From assembly GCF_018219155.1 (NCBI RefSeq), contig NZ_CP056123.1, positions 3,977,505-4,041,504 of the forward strand: a stretch of 64,000 nucleotides of DNA, in the 5' to 3' direction. Both the position numbers and the translations under genes were made by a program. The number at the start of each line of letters is the position of its first letter. Position 1 is the first letter of the stretch. Positions 8,547-22,079 of this stretch are shown piece by piece. A model generated the notes under the pieces. It searched no databases, was not told the DNA's origin, and saw only the letters and a program-made list of their open reading frames with translations. The DNA is from Moritella sp. 24 (GTDB taxonomy: Bacteria; Pseudomonadota; Gammaproteobacteria; Enterobacterales; Moritellaceae).

Positions 8547-10133
8547 TTAGTGTTCACGTGTCTCACGGAAAACAACATCAGGATAACGTTCTTGTGCAAG
8601 ACGTAAATTAACCATAGTCGGCGCAATATACGTTAAGTTATCACCGCCATCTAATGCAATATTATCCCACGCTTTCTTTTTAAACTCTTCAAGTTTACGT
8701 GGATCAGCACAATCAACCCAACGTGCAGTTGCAACACTGATGCCTTCGTAAATCGCGTCTACTTTATATTCAGTACGTAAGCGATGCACAACCACATCAA
8801 ACTGTAGAACACCAACAGCACCCACAATTAGATCATTTGAACGTTGTGGACGGAATACCTGTACCGCGCCTTCTTCTGATAATTGGATCAGACCTTTTTG
8901 CAGCTGTTTTTGCTTCAGTGGATCTTTTAAACGAATACGACGGAACATTTCTGGTGCGAAGTTAGGAATACCAGTAAATTTCAATAATTCACCTTGTGTA
9001 AACGTATCACCAATTTGGATCGTACCATGGTTATGTAAACCAATAATATCACCCGGATATGCTTCTTCAGTTTGTGTACGGTCACCGGCCATAAAGGTTA
9101 CAGCATCAGAAATGCTGACATCTTTATTTAAGCGAACATGCTTCATTTTCATGCCTTTACTGTATTTGCCTGAACAAACACGCATGAAGGCAATACGGTC
9201 ACGATGCTTTGGATCCATGTTTGCTTGGATCTTAAACACAAAACCAGAGAAAGTTTCATCACTTGGTTCAACAGTACGCAAATCTGACGCACGTGATTGT
9301 GGCTTTGGAGCCCATTCACATAAGCCATCTAGTACATGATCAACACCGAAGTTACCAAGTGCTGTACCGAAGTATACTGGCGTTAATTCGCCCGCCATAA
9401 ACAAATCATAATCAAATTTGTTTGCAGCACCTTCAACAAGCTCCATATCATCACGTAGCTCTTGAGCGTAATCGCCCAGTGCTTCGTCAAGTTCAGGGTT
9501 GTTAATACCCTTAATAATGCGACTGTCTTGGATCATGTGACCCTGGCCCACGTTATACATGATCACTTCATCACGTAAAATGTGGTAAACACCTTTCAAT
9601 TCTTTACCCATACCGATTGGCCAAGTAATTGGTGCACATGAAATTTTTAATACTTCTTCAACTTCATCCATTAAATCAATTGGATCGCGAATATCACGGT
9701 CAATTTTATTCATGAACGTTATAATTGGCGTATCACGTAAACGTGTTACTTCCATTAACTTAACTGTACGTGCTTCAACACCTTTTGCAGAGTCAATTAC
9801 CATTAGGCAAGAGTCAACAGCGGTTAACGTACGGTAAGTATCTTCCGAGAAATCTTCATGTCCAGGAGTATCAAGTAAGTTTACTAAACTATCACGGTAT
9901 GGGAACTGCATTACCGATGTGGTTACCGAGATACCACGTTCTTTTTCCATTTCCATCCAGTCAGATTTAGCATGCTGACCCGATTTTTTACCTTTTACAG
10001 TACCGGCTTTTTGTAATGCGTTTCCGAATAATAATACTTTTTCGGTGATAGTTGTTTTACCAGCATCGGGATGCGAGATAATCGCAAAAGTACGTCTTTT
10101 CGACACCTCTTGCTCAAGAATGCTATTTGACAT
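8547..10133 (-). CDS. prfC: Peptide chain release factor 3 (RF3)
   Basis: RF3 is the translational GTPase that recycles RF1 and RF2 from the ribosome after peptide release. The 528-residue length is that of the family. G-motifs are intact: SHPDAGKTT (G1, about 20-28), LDTPGHEDF (G3, about 89) and NKIDRD (G4, about 142). A beta-barrel domain II and the RF3-specific C-terminal domain ([22 protein letters not shown]) follow. The start ATG has a GAGAAG stretch upstream. It is bounded by its own terminator and by dauA 80 bp upstream. Confidence 0.97.
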   Translation of the reverse strand: MSNSILEQEVSKRRTFAIISHPDAGKTTITEKVLLFGNALQKAGTVKGKKSGQHAKSDWMEMEKERGISVTTSVMQFPYRDSLVNLLDTPGHEDFSEDTYRTLTAVDSCLMVIDSAKGVEARTVKLMEVTRLRDTPIITFMNKIDRDIRDPIDLMDEVEEVLKISCAPITWPIGMGKELKGVYHILRDEVIMYNVGQGHMIQDSRIIKGINNPELDEALGDYAQELRDDMELVEGAANKFDYDLFMAGELTPVYFGTALGNFGVDHVLDGLCEWAPKPQSRASDLRTVEPSDETFSGFVFKIQANMDPKHRDRIAFMRVCSGKYSKGMKMKHVRLNKDVSISDAVTFMAGDRTQTEEAYPGDIIGLHNHGTIQIGDTFTQGELLKFTGIPNFAPEMFRRIRLKDPLKQKQLQKGLIQLSEEGAVQVFRPQRSNDLIVGAVGVLQFDVVVHRLRTEYKVDAIYEGISVATARWVDCADPRKLEEFKKKAWDNIALDGGDNLTYIAPTMVNLRLAQERYPDVVFRETREH

Positions 10134-10213
10134 GAATGAGTCTTCTCATTTGGTTAAATCTAATGGGCGCTATTTTCGCTGAAATAACGATGAGACACAA
10201 GGAAGACCTGCAA

Positions 10214-11938
10214 TTAATAATTTGCAATATCGCGTAATGCCTCATGTAACGTCGGGCTGAATGATGTCACGCCACCAATAGGTTGCACACCTGCTCTCGC
10301 TAAGGTTTTTAATGGCTGAAATTGTAAATCACAAAATATCACTTGGGTGTTATAAATTTGGCATTGTTTGATAAATTGTTCCATCGCAGCAAGGCCACCT
10401 GCATCCAGTAACGGCACCGCATCTAAGTAAAGTACAAAACCATCTACTTCTGTCGTTTTATCTGCCAGCTCCGAAAATACGCGGTCAGCTGCAGCAAAAA
10501 ATAACGGGCCATTAATTTTAAATACACGCCAGCCAGCAGGTATATCCACCGCTACAATACGTTTGTTATCAGTGATATCTGTAACTTTAACCATTTCAGC
10601 TATTTCTTTCATGAACAATACTGCAGCCAATAAAATACCTGCGGTAATAGCCAAAACCATATCAAATAATATCGTAAACGAAAAACAAATAGCGAAGACC
10701 CAAAGATCACTCTTTGGTGCCGTTTTTAATAAATGCCAAGCTTTAGGCGCTTCACTCATATTCCAAGCAACAACTAAAAGTAATGCCGCCATTGAAGGCA
10801 TAGGTAAATAAGCGAGCAATGGTGCTAGTAGAACTAAACTCGCTAATACGACTAAACCATGAATGATAGCTGAAATAGGTGTTTGAGCACCTGCCTTAAC
10901 ATTCGCAGCAGAACGCGCAATCGCAGCAGTCGCGGTGATACCACCAAAAAATGGCGTGATGATATTACCGATACCTTGACCAAGTAATTCACTGTTCGCA
11001 CTGTGTCGCTTCCCAGTCATGCCATCGAGTACAACGGCACATAATAATGATTCAATAGCACCTAGCATAGCGATAGCAAAAGCAGCCGGTAATAAATCCG
11101 AAACAAGTTTCCAACTTAAATTAAGCGGTTGACCATTAACACCAGCTTGTAGCCACGGCCATTCAAAGCTCGGTAAATAAGGTGGAATACCCGCGCCTTG
11201 AGTCCCATCAGGTAATAAGTAATGGAAACGGCTACCAATCGTCGCGATATCCATGCTCATATCGTTTAATACAGCCGCAAATAAACTACCTAGAATAACA
11301 GCGGGTAAATGAGCTGGAACAGGCGTTTTCAATTTAGGCCAGACTAACATGATAAATAATGTGAATGCTGCAACAGCAAAACTAGGGACATGTAACTCAG
11401 ATAATCCATTTGCTAATACAGCTAGCTTATCCCAGTAATGCTCAGGTAAAGTCTCTATTGGTAAACCAAAAAAATCTTTAAGTTGTAAGGTAGCAATCAC
11501 GACAGCAATACCGCCAGTAAAACCTAATGTCACTGCTTCAGGTATATATTCAATAAAACGACCAAGACGTAATACAGCCATACATACCAAGATCAGCCCT
11601 GACATTATAGTTGCCAATAATAAACCACCAAAGCCGTATTGCTGTACGATAGGATATAAAATGACAACAAATGCTGCAGTTGGTCCAGAGATGCTATAAC
11701 GGCTACCACCACTAATCGCGATAATGATACCGCCAATGATTGCAGTATAAAGTCCATATTGAGGGGCTACACCACTTGCTATAGCAAGTGCCATCGCTAA
11801 TGGAATGGCAATAATACCAACGGTAATACCCGCTAATAAATCTTTTCCGAACTTAGTCGAGTTATAACCATTTCGGTCCAACGACTCACGTAGCGCGTGT
11901 GCAATACGTAACGAAAAAAGATGAGCCCTTTGCTGCAT
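10214..11938 (-). CDS. dauA: SulP/SLC26-family C4-dicarboxylate transporter DauA (YchM)
   Basis: This is an inner-membrane anion transporter. The E. coli relative takes up succinate and other C4-dicarboxylates at low pH. The 574 residues comprise an N-terminal membrane domain with the SulP signature region DLLAGITVGIIAIPLAMALAIASG, the ISGPTAAFVVILYP segment and a conserved MLGAIESLLCAVVLDGMTG. A cytosolic STAS domain follows (about 465-560, VLYLDAVPLLDAGGLAAMEQF). Remembered E. coli YchM matches closely along its whole length. An AAGG site lies 8 nt before the ATG. Transport of sulfate or bicarbonate cannot be excluded from sequence. Confidence 0.88.
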   Translation of the reverse strand: MQQRAHLFSLRIAHALRESLDRNGYNSTKFGKDLLAGITVGIIAIPLAMALAIASGVAPQYGLYTAIIGGIIIAISGGSRYSISGPTAAFVVILYPIVQQYGFGGLLLATIMSGLILVCMAVLRLGRFIEYIPEAVTLGFTGGIAVVIATLQLKDFFGLPIETLPEHYWDKLAVLANGLSELHVPSFAVAAFTLFIMLVWPKLKTPVPAHLPAVILGSLFAAVLNDMSMDIATIGSRFHYLLPDGTQGAGIPPYLPSFEWPWLQAGVNGQPLNLSWKLVSDLLPAAFAIAMLGAIESLLCAVVLDGMTGKRHSANSELLGQGIGNIITPFFGGITATAAIARSAANVKAGAQTPISAIIHGLVVLASLVLLAPLLAYLPMPSMAALLLVVAWNMSEAPKAWHLLKTAPKSDLWVFAICFSFTILFDMVLAITAGILLAAVLFMKEIAEMVKVTDITDNKRIVAVDIPAGWRVFKINGPLFFAAADRVFSELADKTTEVDGFVLYLDAVPLLDAGGLAAMEQFIKQCQIYNTQVIFCDLQFQPLKTLARAGVQPIGGVTSFSPTLHEALRDIANY

Positions 11939-12253
11939 TATACTGCCTTAAACTGTTAATTAGATCACGCAATTATAATCTTCTTTACAGCAGATACAAT
12001 CAAGGTCAAAGCATTTAGCAACAAAATAGTCGTTTGCTTGATTCATATCAGAATTACCGACTAATTATCTTAATTTGCAAGCATGATCACATAAAAAATC
12101 CGGTGTTATACTTAAATTAGAGATAGTAAGCAAATTAGTGATTACAAGTAATCTAGCTAAATAATACTGGGATTAGCCAGATTAGGTTGCAGAGCTTAAC
12201 CGAGATCACTATTATGTTCGTTAATCCATAAACCTATAATTAATTTGGAAGCA
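11939..12253. other. Divergent intergenic region between dauA and ppaC
   Basis: This is 315 bp of A/T-rich sequence between divergently transcribed genes, so it should carry promoters for both. I can place only one plausible promoter (12084-12112, toward ppaC). No convincing small ORF or RNA gene is visible. Confidence 0.5.
12084..12112 (+). promoter_or_regulatory. Candidate extended -10 promoter for ppaC
   Basis: TATACT (12107-12112) is preceded by TG one base upstream, giving an extended -10. A weak -35 TGATCA (12084-12089) sits 17 bp away. The start codon is about 140 nt downstream, implying a long leader if this promoter is used. Confidence 0.4.
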
Positions 12254-13174
12254 ATGATGTTAGTACTAGGACACACAAACCCTGATTGTGACAGCTTAGC
12301 AGGCTCAATCTCTCTATCTGCATTTTTAACAAAACGCGATGGCAAAACAGTTACACCAATCATGCAAGGCGAACCGAATGCAGAAGGTCTTTTCTTGCTT
12401 GAACAAGCTGGACTAGAGTGCCCTGAAATCCGTACATCTATTGCTGGTGAAGAAGTTTGGATCATTGATTACTCAGATTTCAACCAAGCACCGAAAGATG
12501 CGCGCCAAGCAAAAATCCGCGGTATTGTTGATCACCATAAACTGGGTGACTTCGAAACTGACGAACAACTTGAAGCATGGATCTGGCCTTGTGGCTGTTC
12601 AAACACGATTGTGTACAACATGTACAAGATCCACAACATCGAGATCGATCAGAAAGTAGCTGTAATGATGTTAGGTGCAATCTTAAGTGACACAGTACAC
12701 TTCAACTCACCAACATGTACACAAATCGATATCGATGCAGCACACGAGCTGGCTAAAATCGCTGGTATCGATGATATTGATGCTTTCGTTACAGCACAAT
12801 TTGCAGCAAAATCTGATATTGCAGCAGTGCCTTCTGAAGAATTAATTCTACGTGACCTTAAGGTTTACACTATCGGTGAAAAAGACTTCTCAATTGCACA
12901 AGTAGAAATCACAAATGTTGATTCTGCACTAGCACGTAAAGAAGAATTACAAGCTGAACTAGTTAAATACAAAGCTGAGTTCGGTTACCACACAGCTTTA
13001 GTATTACTTACTGATATTACAAACCTAAATTCTGTTGCTTTAATCGAAAGTGAAGAAAGTGCGTTAGTAGCTGAAACGTTAGGTGGTACATTTATCGATG
13101 AATTGATTGATCTACCAAATGTTGTAAGCCGTAAAAAACAAGTATTACCACCGCTACAAACACAATTTAAGTAA
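12254..13174 (+). CDS. ppaC: Manganese-dependent inorganic pyrophosphatase (family II, DHH superfamily)
   Basis: This enzyme hydrolyses pyrophosphate to phosphate in the cytosol and drives biosynthetic reactions. The DHH-family metal motifs are present: GHTNPDCDS near the N-terminus, an aspartate in IIDYSDFN (about 75), and VDHHKLGDF (about 95-103). A DHHA2 domain fills the C-terminal third, ending SRKKQ, the family's active-site motif. The frame is open from a TTG at 12245, but alignment to the family start (MxLVLGH) favours ATG 12254. ATG 12257 has slightly better spacing from the GGA at 12247-12249. At about 306 residues the length is standard. Family II enzymes are less common in this class than family I Ppa. 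Confidence 0.92.
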   Translation: MMLVLGHTNPDCDSLAGSISLSAFLTKRDGKTVTPIMQGEPNAEGLFLLEQAGLECPEIRTSIAGEEVWIIDYSDFNQAPKDARQAKIRGIVDHHKLGDFETDEQLEAWIWPCGCSNTIVYNMYKIHNIEIDQKVAVMMLGAILSDTVHFNSPTCTQIDIDAAHELAKIAGIDDIDAFVTAQFAAKSDIAAVPSEELILRDLKVYTIGEKDFSIAQVEITNVDSALARKEELQAELVKYKAEFGYHTALVLLTDITNLNSVALIESEESALVAETLGGTFIDELIDLPNVVSRKKQVLPPLQTQFK

Positions 13175-13219
13175 GTCTTAATAGACTCTTATTACAGTGA
13201 AAAGTGCGTGATAGATACA

Positions 13220-13250
13220 AAAATGGGAGCTAATTAGCTCCCATTTTATT
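13220..13250. terminator. Bidirectional terminator between ppaC and the acyl-CoA ligase
   Basis: A perfect 28-nt palindrome (13220-13247), AAAATGGGAGCTAA and its complement, gives a G/C-containing stem with A and T tracts on both sides. It sits between convergent genes and can serve both. Confidence 0.85.
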
Positions 13251-13264
13251 ATTCATTTATCGTG

Positions 13265-15052
13265 TTATTTTGTGTCGCTTTTATACATTTCATCAATATC
13301 TTTTTTGTACTCACTTTCAATTACTTTTCGACGTAATTTTAATGTCGGTGTGATCTCACCTTTCTTCATACAAAATTCACGGTTCAATAATTTGAATTTT
13401 TTCACTTTTTCAAAGTTAGCTAATTCACCCTGAAGTTCGTGTAAACGCTTTTCGAACATAGTCACAATATGGCTATGACGTAGCAGCTCTGCTTTACTCG
13501 AGAATTGCAGATTGATGGAGTTTGCATACTCTTCCAATGCATCAAATGACGGCACGATTAACGCACTAACAAAATGACGTGAATCAGCGACAATCGCAAC
13601 TTGGTCAATAAAGTGATCTTTATTTAATGTACCTTCAACCAATTGCGGTGCAATGTATTTACCATTCGATGTTTTCATTAGCTCTTTAATTCGCTCAGTC
13701 ATCACAACTTCACCACTTGCTAATATCTCACCTGCATCACCTGTTTTTAGCCAACCATCAACAAAGTTCTTTGCGGTTTCTTCAGGCATATTGTAATAAC
13801 CTTTCATCACCGTTGCACTACGCACTAAAATCTCGTTATCGTCCCCAATTTTTACTTCCATATCAGGCAAAGGCAAGCCAATAGAACCAAAGTCATAACC
13901 GGTCCCACGATGACAACACACAGTCGCAGTTGTTTCCGTCATACCATAGCCTGCTTGTAATTGAATACCGATTGATTGGAAAAATTGGTTTATATCAGGA
14001 TCAACTTTCGCACCACCACAAGGTAAGAATCGAGTGTTACCACCTAAAATACCACGTAACTTAGAAAAGATAAGTTTATCAGCCAGCTTATGCTGAGTAG
14101 ACAATAACAATGATGGTTTTTGATTATCATGAATAACTTTAAAGTGCGCTAAACCCACTTTTGTTGCCCAGCTAAACAGTGTTTTTTTAACTGCTGATGC
14201 TGATTCTAATCGACTATGGATAGTGCTGTATATTTTTTCGTATAAGCGTGGTACAGCCACTAATAATGTTGGTTTTACTTCAGCAATTACATCAATAATG
14301 AGTTTAGGATTCTCTAAATGCACATTCTGAGCACCGCAATGCATAAGATAAAAAGACCAGCTACGCTCAAGCACATGGCTTAATGGCAAGAAGGCAATCG
14401 ACGTATCAGTTTCAGATACTTCAATCATTTTATCATGACTACTGAATGCAGCAGCAAAGTTAGTGTAATCGAGCATTACACCTTTTGGTTGGCCTGTTGT
14501 TCCAGATGTATAGATAAGGGTAACAAGATCATCCATACTTGTATCAGTAAGCCGCTGCTGAAATTCAGTTTCAGATGCTTCATCACCTTGCTGAATGAAA
14601 TCAGAAAAGTGCATCGCGTTTGATTCGTCTTTTAAATCAATAGAATCAGTCAGCGCAATAATCAGTTTTAAATCACCAAAAGTTAATAATTCCAGTGCTT
14701 TATCAAATTGCTCTTGCCCGCCAACAAATAGGTAGTCTATATCTGCATTATTAACAATGTAGCGTGTTTGTTCTGTGGTATTGGTGGGATAAATAGGCAC
14801 AGTGACACAGCGTGCCGCCAAGATACCTAAATCAGCAAAGCTCCACTCAGGGCGATTATTGGCAAAGATACCAACTTTAGCTTGAACTTCACAGCCAAGA
14901 AATAATAATGCTTTAGCAACACAGTCTGAGTTATCAAGTAATTCTGACCAAGTGGTATTTTTCCACTCACCATTTTCTTGAAAACGAATTGCGGTTGTCG
15001 CTTTACGTGCTGCAAATTTAGTTCTAAAACTGTTTACTAAATGTTGTGTCAT
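13265..15052 (-). CDS. Long-chain fatty acid--CoA ligase (AMP-forming, FAA1/FadD15 type)
   Basis: This adenylate-forming enzyme should activate long-chain fatty acids to acyl-CoA by way of an acyl-AMP. The 595 residues contain the P-loop signature YTSGTTGQPKGVML (about 180-193), the GYGMTETTATVCC motif (about 365) and GWLKTGDAG (about 430). The C-terminal EFCMKKGEITPTLKLRRKVIE hinge and lysine region is typical of the FAA1-like branch. Its ATG has an AGGGAAG site just upstream. It looks monocistronic and ends at the shared terminator. Exact chain-length preference is unknown, and this is not the classical fadD of beta-oxidation. Confidence 0.88.
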   Translation of the reverse strand: MTQHLVNSFRTKFAARKATTAIRFQENGEWKNTTWSELLDNSDCVAKALLFLGCEVQAKVGIFANNRPEWSFADLGILAARCVTVPIYPTNTTEQTRYIVNNADIDYLFVGGQEQFDKALELLTFGDLKLIIALTDSIDLKDESNAMHFSDFIQQGDEASETEFQQRLTDTSMDDLVTLIYTSGTTGQPKGVMLDYTNFAAAFSSHDKMIEVSETDTSIAFLPLSHVLERSWSFYLMHCGAQNVHLENPKLIIDVIAEVKPTLLVAVPRLYEKIYSTIHSRLESASAVKKTLFSWATKVGLAHFKVIHDNQKPSLLLSTQHKLADKLIFSKLRGILGGNTRFLPCGGAKVDPDINQFFQSIGIQLQAGYGMTETTATVCCHRGTGYDFGSIGLPLPDMEVKIGDDNEILVRSATVMKGYYNMPEETAKNFVDGWLKTGDAGEILASGEVVMTERIKELMKTSNGKYIAPQLVEGTLNKDHFIDQVAIVADSRHFVSALIVPSFDALEEYANSINLQFSSKAELLRHSHIVTMFEKRLHELQGELANFEKVKKFKLLNREFCMKKGEITPTLKLRRKVIESEYKKDIDEMYKSDTK

Positions 15053-15187
15053 TAGCTTCCCTGATTACCCATAAATAGAATTAAGCGCATAATATAATCA
15101 CGGATAGTAATCATTAATCAGGGATAAGTATACAACCAATAGGCTTTCCCTATAGCAAACATGCTAAAGAATCACCCTGTCTTATCT

Positions 15188-15628
15188 TCAAACAATGTAG
15201 CACATCATAATTGCATCTTCTCTGCCTGATGCAGCAGGATAATAGCCAATACGGCGATCAACTTCGTTAAAGCCCACATTCAAATATAAATGATAGGCCC
15301 CATGATTAGACTCTCGTACCTCTAACCACAGCTGAAACAAATCTTGCTGCTGACATTCCTGGATAAGGTGATTAATAAGCAACTTACCATACCCTTTACC
15401 TTGCTCCTCTGGTGCAACAGCAATATTAAGTAAGCTCGCTTCACCAGCAACTTGGTTAGCAAAGTAGTACCCTAATACTTTCTCATCTTTAATGAGTAAG
15501 AAATTGAAGTATCTCGCTCCAAAGTTACTTGCTAAGACCTTATCAGACCAAGGAAAAGCATGGCTTGTGGTTTCTATTGATTTGATTAAAGGAAGGTGTT
15601 CAGACGTTAAAGGGATAATTTTTGGCAT
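15188..15628 (-). CDS. rimI: Ribosomal protein S18 alanine N-acetyltransferase RimI
   Basis: This GNAT-fold enzyme acetylates the N-terminal alanine of ribosomal protein S18. The 146 residues carry the acetyl-CoA loop VAPEEQGKGYGKLLINHLI (about 70-88), the EVRESNHGAYHLYLNVGF motif and YYPAASGREDAIMM near the end, all typical of RimI. A GGATC site precedes the ATG. It follows holD by 26 bp, as in E. coli, so the two are an operon lying immediately downstream of the rRNA operon. Confidence 0.93.
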   Translation of the reverse strand: MPKIIPLTSEHLPLIKSIETTSHAFPWSDKVLASNFGARYFNFLLIKDEKVLGYYFANQVAGEASLLNIAVAPEEQGKGYGKLLINHLIQECQQQDLFQLWLEVRESNHGAYHLYLNVGFNEVDRRIGYYPAASGREDAIMMCYIV

Positions 15629-15654
15629 TAATGGATCCGTTATTATAAATAAGG

Positions 15655-16053
15655 TTACATATAGCTAACGATTTGTTGCCAAAGCTGTTTTTTTGCTTGA
15701 GCAGAATGTAGCAACACATCTAAATTAGGTGATGAAAGCTGTTGTTTTGCAGCAAGTTCTGATTGTTTACAACCAATCGTCCAGATCCACTCAGGAGCTT
15801 GATAATAATACTGTAATTCATCTTCAGTAATAATATGGCTCTGGCTAAGTTCAAGCTGTAATGGTCGTAATATCTGTTTGATAAATTGAGTATGTGGAGC
15901 AAGTTTATCATTGGCGATAATTAAAATTCTGCAGTTCTTTGGCAATGGAATTTTTTCTGCTTGGCTAGCTAGATGAGGAAATTGTTCAGGTTTATGACAT
16001 TGCCATAATGTGATGCCCATTTGCTGTAAGTAATAGCGTGAAAAATTACTCAT
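15655..16053 (-). CDS. holD: DNA polymerase III psi subunit HolD
   Basis: Psi bridges the chi subunit and the clamp loader and so connects the replisome to SSB. The family is fast-evolving, but the start MSNFSRYYLQQMGITLWQ matches the conserved QLQQLGITQW block that binds the clamp loader. A Rossmann-like domain follows (RILIIANDKL), ending KKQLWQQIVSY. The frame is open to a GTG/ATG pair at 16068, which would add MMWPF; alignment favours the ATG at 16053. Neither start has a strong ribosome-binding site. The partner rimI follows, as in E. coli. Only 34 nt separate it from the last tRNA-Trp. Confidence 0.88.
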   Translation of the reverse strand: MSNFSRYYLQQMGITLWQCHKPEQFPHLASQAEKIPLPKNCRILIIANDKLAPHTQFIKQILRPLQLELSQSHIITEDELQYYYQAPEWIWTIGCKQSELAAKQQLSSPNLDVLLHSAQAKKQLWQQIVSYM

Positions 16054-16087
16054 AAATGGCCACATCATGGAGTTTTACTAAAGAAAG

Positions 16088-16163
16088 TGGCAGGGGTGGA
16101 GAGATTCGAACTCCCATCACGCGGATTTGGAATCCGCTGCTCTGCCGTTGGAGCTACACCCCT
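16088..16163 (-). tRNA. trpT: tRNA-Trp (CCA anticodon), distal copy
   Basis: A 76-nt cloverleaf with encoded CCA. The acceptor stem is AGGGGTG/CACCCCT and the anticodon loop is TTCCAAA within stem GCGGA/TCCGC, giving anticodon CCA. It is identical to the copy at 16241-16316 and is the last RNA of the rrn operon. Confidence 0.97.
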
Positions 16164-16240
16164 ACAAGATGAACAGGATTATAACTTAATTTATCATTAA
16201 AGTTAAATCTGTTTCTTTGATTTGATCGTACTTATAAAAT

Positions 16241-16316
16241 TGGCAGGGGTGGAGAGATTCGAACTCCCATCACGCGGATTTGGAATCCGCTGCTCTGCCG
16301 TTGGAGCTACACCCCT
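16241..16316 (-). tRNA. trpT: tRNA-Trp (CCA anticodon), proximal copy
   Basis: Same 76-nt sequence and fold as the distal copy, including encoded CCA, separated from it by 77 bp of unrelated A/T-rich sequence. It follows the 5S gene in the rrn operon. Confidence 0.97.
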
Positions 16317-16326
16317 AAAACTTTCT

Positions 16327-16347
16327 ATTTAAGACATCGTCTTAAAT
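16327..16347. repeat. Hairpin between 5S rRNA and the tRNA-Trp genes
   Basis: Perfect 9-bp arms ATTTAAGAC/GTCTTAAAT around a 3-nt loop. It lacks a following T-run, so a processing signal seems more likely than termination. Confidence 0.5.
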
Positions 16348-16387
16348 AATTATTATCTACTTATATCTTAAGTAAATAAAGTAATTG

Positions 16388-16507
16388 GCGCTTGGCAATG
16401 CCCTACTCTCACATGGGGAAGCCCCACACTACCATCGGCGTTATTACGTTTCACTACTGAGTTCGGAATGGGATCAGGTGGTACCGTAACACTATGGTCA
16501 CCAAGCA
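16388..16507 (-). rRNA. rrf: 5S ribosomal RNA
   Basis: About 120 nt on the minus strand, beginning TGCTTGGTGACCATAG and ending GCCAAGCGC; the two ends pair. The internal CCGAACTCAGTAGTGAAAC and GATGGTAGTGTGGGG blocks are diagnostic of gammaproteobacterial 5S rRNA. Confidence 0.97.
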
Positions 16508-16631
16508 AATCTAGTTTGCTTTCAAAATGTATCTTTAAAATCTGAAAAGCTATAAATAAAGAAGTCTTTAAAACATAAAGTGTTCAATCTATTCTTAAGT
16601 CGATTATTTCAATTAATCATACTTTAATTTG

Positions 16632-19524
<2,893 letters not shown>

Positions 19525-19668
19525 ATACAATCTAAAGTCGACCGTACAATTGAAATAACTAGGTATTATCTAGTTTTTTTCGCCTCAAGAATACTCAAGA
19601 ACACTATATTGTTATTGCCTAAGCAATAACGTGTTTTAAGAACTTCTTTATTTATTCAGCTTTCCAAA

Positions 19669-19681
19669 TTTTTAAAGAGCA
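19669..19681 (-). promoter_or_regulatory. BoxA-like antitermination site in the 16S-23S spacer
   Basis: TGCTCTTTAAAAA on the minus strand matches the rrn boxA core bound by NusB/S10. It lies upstream of 23S, where gammaproteobacterial rrn operons carry their second boxA. Confidence 0.7.
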
Positions 19682-19743
19682 ATTTGCTAAAAAGCAAAGA
19701 TAAACATTGTTGTTTAGCTTTGATTTTTAATCAGAAAGAAAAG

Positions 19744-19819
19744 TGGTATCCCGTACGAGATTTGAACTCGTGTTACCGCCGTGAAAGGGCGGTGTCCTAG
19801 GCCTCTAGACGAACGGGAC
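19744..19819 (-). tRNA. gltT: tRNA-Glu (TTC anticodon) in the 16S-23S spacer
   Basis: A 76-nt cloverleaf with encoded CCA. It starts GTCCCGTTCGTCTAGAGG and has anticodon loop CTTTCAC within stem CCGCC/GGCGG, giving anticodon TTC. The acceptor closes with a G-U pair. Spacer tRNA-Glu is a standard rrn arrangement. Confidence 0.97.
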
Positions 19820-19958
19820 ACAATTTACTTTCTACGACTGGATTTCAACTCAGTCGTTATCTTATTTTCATAAGATTGTCTTACTATTAATAAGACATGT
19901 CTTTAATTTTCTATTCAAGCAATTTGTGTGGGCACTTACAAAAATTAACAACTTTACG

Positions 19959-21503
<1,545 letters not shown>

Positions 21504-21703
21504 AAGTTTTTTTGACTGATGCCTAAAATCATTACTGATAATATGTATCAAGTCGGCTCAATGAATTCTGTACTTCAACAACAAACCGAGGTTTGTTGTT
21601 TATAAAACCAAATCTTTCGATTTAATTTAATGTTCATAATTACATTGATATAATTTTTGGTCATTATATCTCTGTAAGTACTCACACAGATTGCTTGAAT
21701 AAA

Positions 21704-21714
21704 TTGTTAAAGAA
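21704..21714 (-). promoter_or_regulatory. BoxA-like antitermination site in the rrn leader
   Basis: TTCTTTAACAA on the minus strand, between the rrn promoter and 16S, resembles the E. coli leader boxA core TGCTCTTTAACAA. It is expected to recruit the NusB/S10 antitermination complex. Confidence 0.7.
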
Positions 21715-21750
21715 CATACTGAACGACGCTTGCCGTGTCAGTGGGGTCGA

Positions 21751-21778
21751 ATTATAGATATATCAGTTAAATCCGCAA
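21751..21778 (-). promoter_or_regulatory. rrn promoter (P1-like)
   Basis: On the minus strand -35 TTGCGG (21773-21778) and -10 TATAAT (21751-21756) are 16 bp apart, the usual rrn P1 spacing. A C-rich start region follows (TCGACCCC). An A/T-rich stretch resembling an UP element lies directly upstream (about 21780-21815). Transcription would start about 240 nt before 16S. Confidence 0.75.
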
Positions 21779-22079
21779 GTGATTTTGTAAATTTCATCAT
21801 TTTTAAAAGATAAAGCCCAAAACCAGTACACATTTCAAACAAAACAGAACAAATATAAACGATAGACAATTCAACCGATGCTTATTCTCATCATTTATAC
21901 ATCGAATTACAGAATTACTACCTCCGTTACTTAAAATATATATTTCACATTACTTATGCCGCAAGACATTTACTTACTAAGTCATTTTAAACTATTATTT
22001 AATTTGTCTTTATACGTGACCTAACACTCTGGTTTAGGTAACATGCGCCCTTTTTACGGTTTTGGAGTTTGAATATACA
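21779..22079. other. A/T-rich divergent region between rrn promoter and rapA
   Basis: This 300-bp stretch holds the upstream activation region of the rrn promoter on one side and should hold the rapA promoter on the other. A small inverted repeat ACCTAA/TTAGGT occurs near 22019-22039. I could not fix a rapA promoter with confidence, and no gene is visible. Confidence 0.4.
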
